Below are positions 12,430 to 13,652 of a stretch of 13,652 bases of DNA, in pieces. A program made the position numbers and the translations under genes. The first letter of the stretch is position 1. The number at the start of each line of letters is the position of its first letter. The DNA comes from Candidatus Melainabacteria bacterium (GTDB taxonomy: Bacteria; Cyanobacteriota; Vampirovibrionia; Vampirovibrionales; JAJTHC01): the NCBI GenBank assembly GCA_026389055.1, contig JAPLIO010000141.1, forward strand, positions 1-13,652. Reading direction: 5' to 3'. The notes beneath the pieces are model-generated. The model saw nothing but the letters and a program-made list of their open reading frames with translations, searched no databases and was not told where the DNA came from.

Positions 12430-13155
12430 ATGGGAATTAGTTTGCATGGATTGATGGAAGGTTTTGCTAGTAAATTAGCTAAAACCGCTGCTAAAGTTGA
12501 AAAAGGAGCAGTAAAAGTAGCTCAACGAGAAGCGGAATTTGGTATTAAACTGGGGCATGCTCAAAATAAAGTGGGTGATTCATTTGCTTATGTGGGAAAC
12601 AAAGTAGGGGATGCTAAAAACGGAGCCGTTCAACTTTGGAAAAATGATTTAGCCAAAACTAGAGAGCATATCAACTTAGCTAAAACCAAAGTAGCTGATG
12701 CTAAAAATGGAGCCGTTCAACTTTGGAAAAATGATTTAGCCAAAACTAGAGAGCATATCGATTTAGCTAAAACCAAAGTAGCTGATGCTAAAAATGGAGC
12801 TGTTCAATTCTTGAAAGATGATGTAGCCAAAACAGGTGATCATATCAACTTAGCTAAAACCAAAGTTGGAGAAACGGTTGATAATCTTTCAACCAAAGCC
12901 GTAGAAATGAAAGATGCTACAGTTAACTCTGTTGTAAGTACAGCACAAGGAGTTAAACAAGGTGCTGTTGAAAATGTGGATGCGTTTGTTGCTAACCGAG
13001 CGTTGGCGAAGCTAAACAAAGGCTCTGCAGCTGAATTTGGCGGTTTGTTTAGAAAGTTAAACGGCGAACAAAAGGCACTCTTCCAACAACAAGCGTCTGG
13101 TATTAGTGATTACAAACAGCTAACAGCTATTGCAAAAGGTCTACTTGGGGCTTAG
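12430..13155 (+). CDS. Amphipathic helical protein with three 29-residue repeats
   Basis: A 241-residue, Lys/Ala/Val/Asn-rich protein with no signal peptide. Residues 58-86, 87-115 and 116-144 are tandem 29-residue units of the form KVADAKNGAVQLWKNDLAKT plus REHINLAKT. A decayed fourth unit begins at 145 (KVGETVDNLSTKAVEMKDA). Units one and two differ at about 5 of 87 bases, a recent duplication. The pattern suggests long amphipathic alpha helices, as in LEA-like, apolipoprotein-like or phasin-like proteins. These are analogies of form only. The C-terminal part (about 180-241) is non-repetitive. Codons are AT-richer than in neighbouring genes. The ribosome site AAGGG is 8 nt from the ATG, and an intrinsic terminator follows at 13181-13236. 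Family not recognised. Confidence 0.8.
   Translation: MGISLHGLMEGFASKLAKTAAKVEKGAVKVAQREAEFGIKLGHAQNKVGDSFAYVGNKVGDAKNGAVQLWKNDLAKTREHINLAKTKVADAKNGAVQLWKNDLAKTREHIDLAKTKVADAKNGAVQFLKDDVAKTGDHINLAKTKVGETVDNLSTKAVEMKDATVNSVVSTAQGVKQGAVENVDAFVANRALAKLNKGSAAEFGGLFRKLNGEQKALFQQQASGISDYKQLTAIAKGLLGA
12601..12861 (+). repeat. Three tandem 87-bp coding repeats
   Basis: The units are 12601-12687, 12688-12774 and 12775-12861, each encoding 29 residues. The first two are about 94% identical by eye. The third has diverged more, especially in its middle (QFLKDDVAKTGDH instead of QLWKNDLAKTREH). Copy-number changes would keep the reading frame. Confidence 0.9.
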
Positions 13156-13180
13156 GGCTTCAAGGTAATTAAAAACGATA

Positions 13181-13236
13181 AGCGTCTTTTCAGGTTTGTG
13201 GTATAGTTCACAAGGTTGTTGAGACGCTAATTTTTT
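13181..13236 (+). terminator. Intrinsic terminator after the repeat-protein gene
   Basis: AGCGTCT (13181-13187) pairs with AGACGCT (13222-13228), followed by AA and six Ts (13231-13236). The long loop has its own hairpin, TTGTG (13196-13200) with CACAA (13209-13213). This separates the repeat-protein gene from rlmH. Confidence 0.65.
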
Positions 13237-13278
13237 AGTGTACAATCCGCCCCTACAAAGGAATCCTATTGTAAAACC

Positions 13279-13652
13279 ATGATGATGATGCGATGCACTG
13301 GCGTAACGATTGAATTACTCGTCGTTGGCAAACTGAAAAACCAATTTGCCTACATCCATGAAGGCGTGGCGGAATATGTTAAACGACTTTCGCCCTACTG
13401 TAAAGTAACCATTACAGAACTAGCAGAAGAACCCATTAAACAGGGGATGACGGACGAAAAAATCAAGCAGAAAGAGGCTGAACGGATTTTAGCCTATTTG
13501 CCTGAAGATGCCTATTGGGTGGCGTTAACCGAACGGGGAAGCGGGTATACCAGCCAACAGTTTGCCCAAGAACTATGGCAACGGCACCCTGCCGTTCATG
13601 CAGGAAACCAAACAAGCAGAGGATGTGCAAACCGCAACCAAACCCGTATGAT
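13279..13652 (+). CDS. rlmH: Ribosomal RNA large subunit methyltransferase H, 5' part only
   Basis: RlmH is a SPOUT-family enzyme that methylates N3 of pseudouridine 1915 in 23S rRNA. The visible N-terminal part matches well: TIELLVVGKLKNQFAYIHEGVAEYVKRLSPYCKVTITEL, then KIKQKEAERILAYLPEDAYWVALTERGSGYTSQQFAQELWQR. The conserved FVIGG SAM-binding motif would lie beyond the window end. After WQR the frame reads HPAVHAGNQTSRGCANRNQTRM, which is unlike the family. The +1 frame reads more protein-like (GTLPFMQETKQAEDVQTATKPV) before a stop at 13649-13651, so an indel pair is suspected. The start is four ATGs in a row (13279-13290), with AAAGGA a rather distant 16 nt upstream. The usual N-terminus would begin a few codons later. 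Confidence 0.85.
   Translation, partial: MMMMRCTGVTIELLVVGKLKNQFAYIHEGVAEYVKRLSPYCKVTITELAEEPIKQGMTDEKIKQKEAERILAYLPEDAYWVALTERGSGYTSQQFAQELWQRHPAVHAGNQTSRGCANRNQTRM

Noticed and set aside
1..13652. CRISPR array, tRNA, rRNA, prophage or defence genes
   Set aside because: No direct repeat-spacer pattern, no cloverleaf or rRNA signature, and no integrase, nuclease or toxin-antitoxin pair could be recognised on either strand.

Overview
This 13.65-kb window is bacterial chromosome with ordinary density of housekeeping genes plus several small repeat-type elements. The taxon cannot be fixed from sequence alone. The mix of a CHASE2-adenylate cyclase, a PilT-type retraction ATPase, full-length HemE, a glutamate racemase and a DUF2237 protein would fit a Gram-negative-type lineage such as the non-photosynthetic cyanobacterial relatives (Vampirovibrionia/Melainabacteria). 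This is a low-confidence guess. Base composition looks middling, except for a GC-rich island (about 2440-2600) and an AT-richer gene at 12430-13155.

Layout. 1-345 has no convincing gene but holds two stem-loop repeats in opposite orientation. 346-3918 is a leftward run: DUF2237 protein, MurI (D-glutamate for peptidoglycan), a 271-bp GC-rich insertion-like segment, two small membrane proteins of unknown function, and HemE (heme pathway). A DinG/XPD-like helicase runs rightward at 4053-6179. It meets, tail to tail with a 4-nt overlap, a leftward block at 6176-12196. Read in transcription order, that block is an exported protein of unknown function, SerS, a 144-bp MITE plus a large dyad, PilT, and a CHASE2-class III adenylate cyclase broken by a frameshift. 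Rightward genes close the window: a helical protein with three 29-residue repeats (12430-13155), a terminator, and the 5' part of rlmH, cut by the window end.

Genes working together. The clearest functional pairing is pilT with the membrane adenylate cyclase (98 bp apart, same strand), suggesting cAMP signalling linked to type IV pilus motility. MurI and HemE are independent housekeeping functions.

The main unusual signals are: (1) six genes whose start sites are runs of two to four ATG codons, in one case preceded by GTG; (2) the frameshifted cyclase with an (AG)8 tract just upstream; (3) a MITE with near-perfect 18-bp ends and an AAT duplication between serS and pilT; (4) a GC-rich segment with four G6 runs bounded by 12-bp inverted repeats next to the murI stop codon; (5) a DinG-like helicase lacking the fourth iron-sulfur cysteine at the expected place; (6) several strong dyads just upstream of genes; (7) an apparent double frame shift in rlmH. 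I recognise no defence system, phage, CRISPR array or biosynthetic cluster. The two frame disruptions could also mean indel errors in the assembly.
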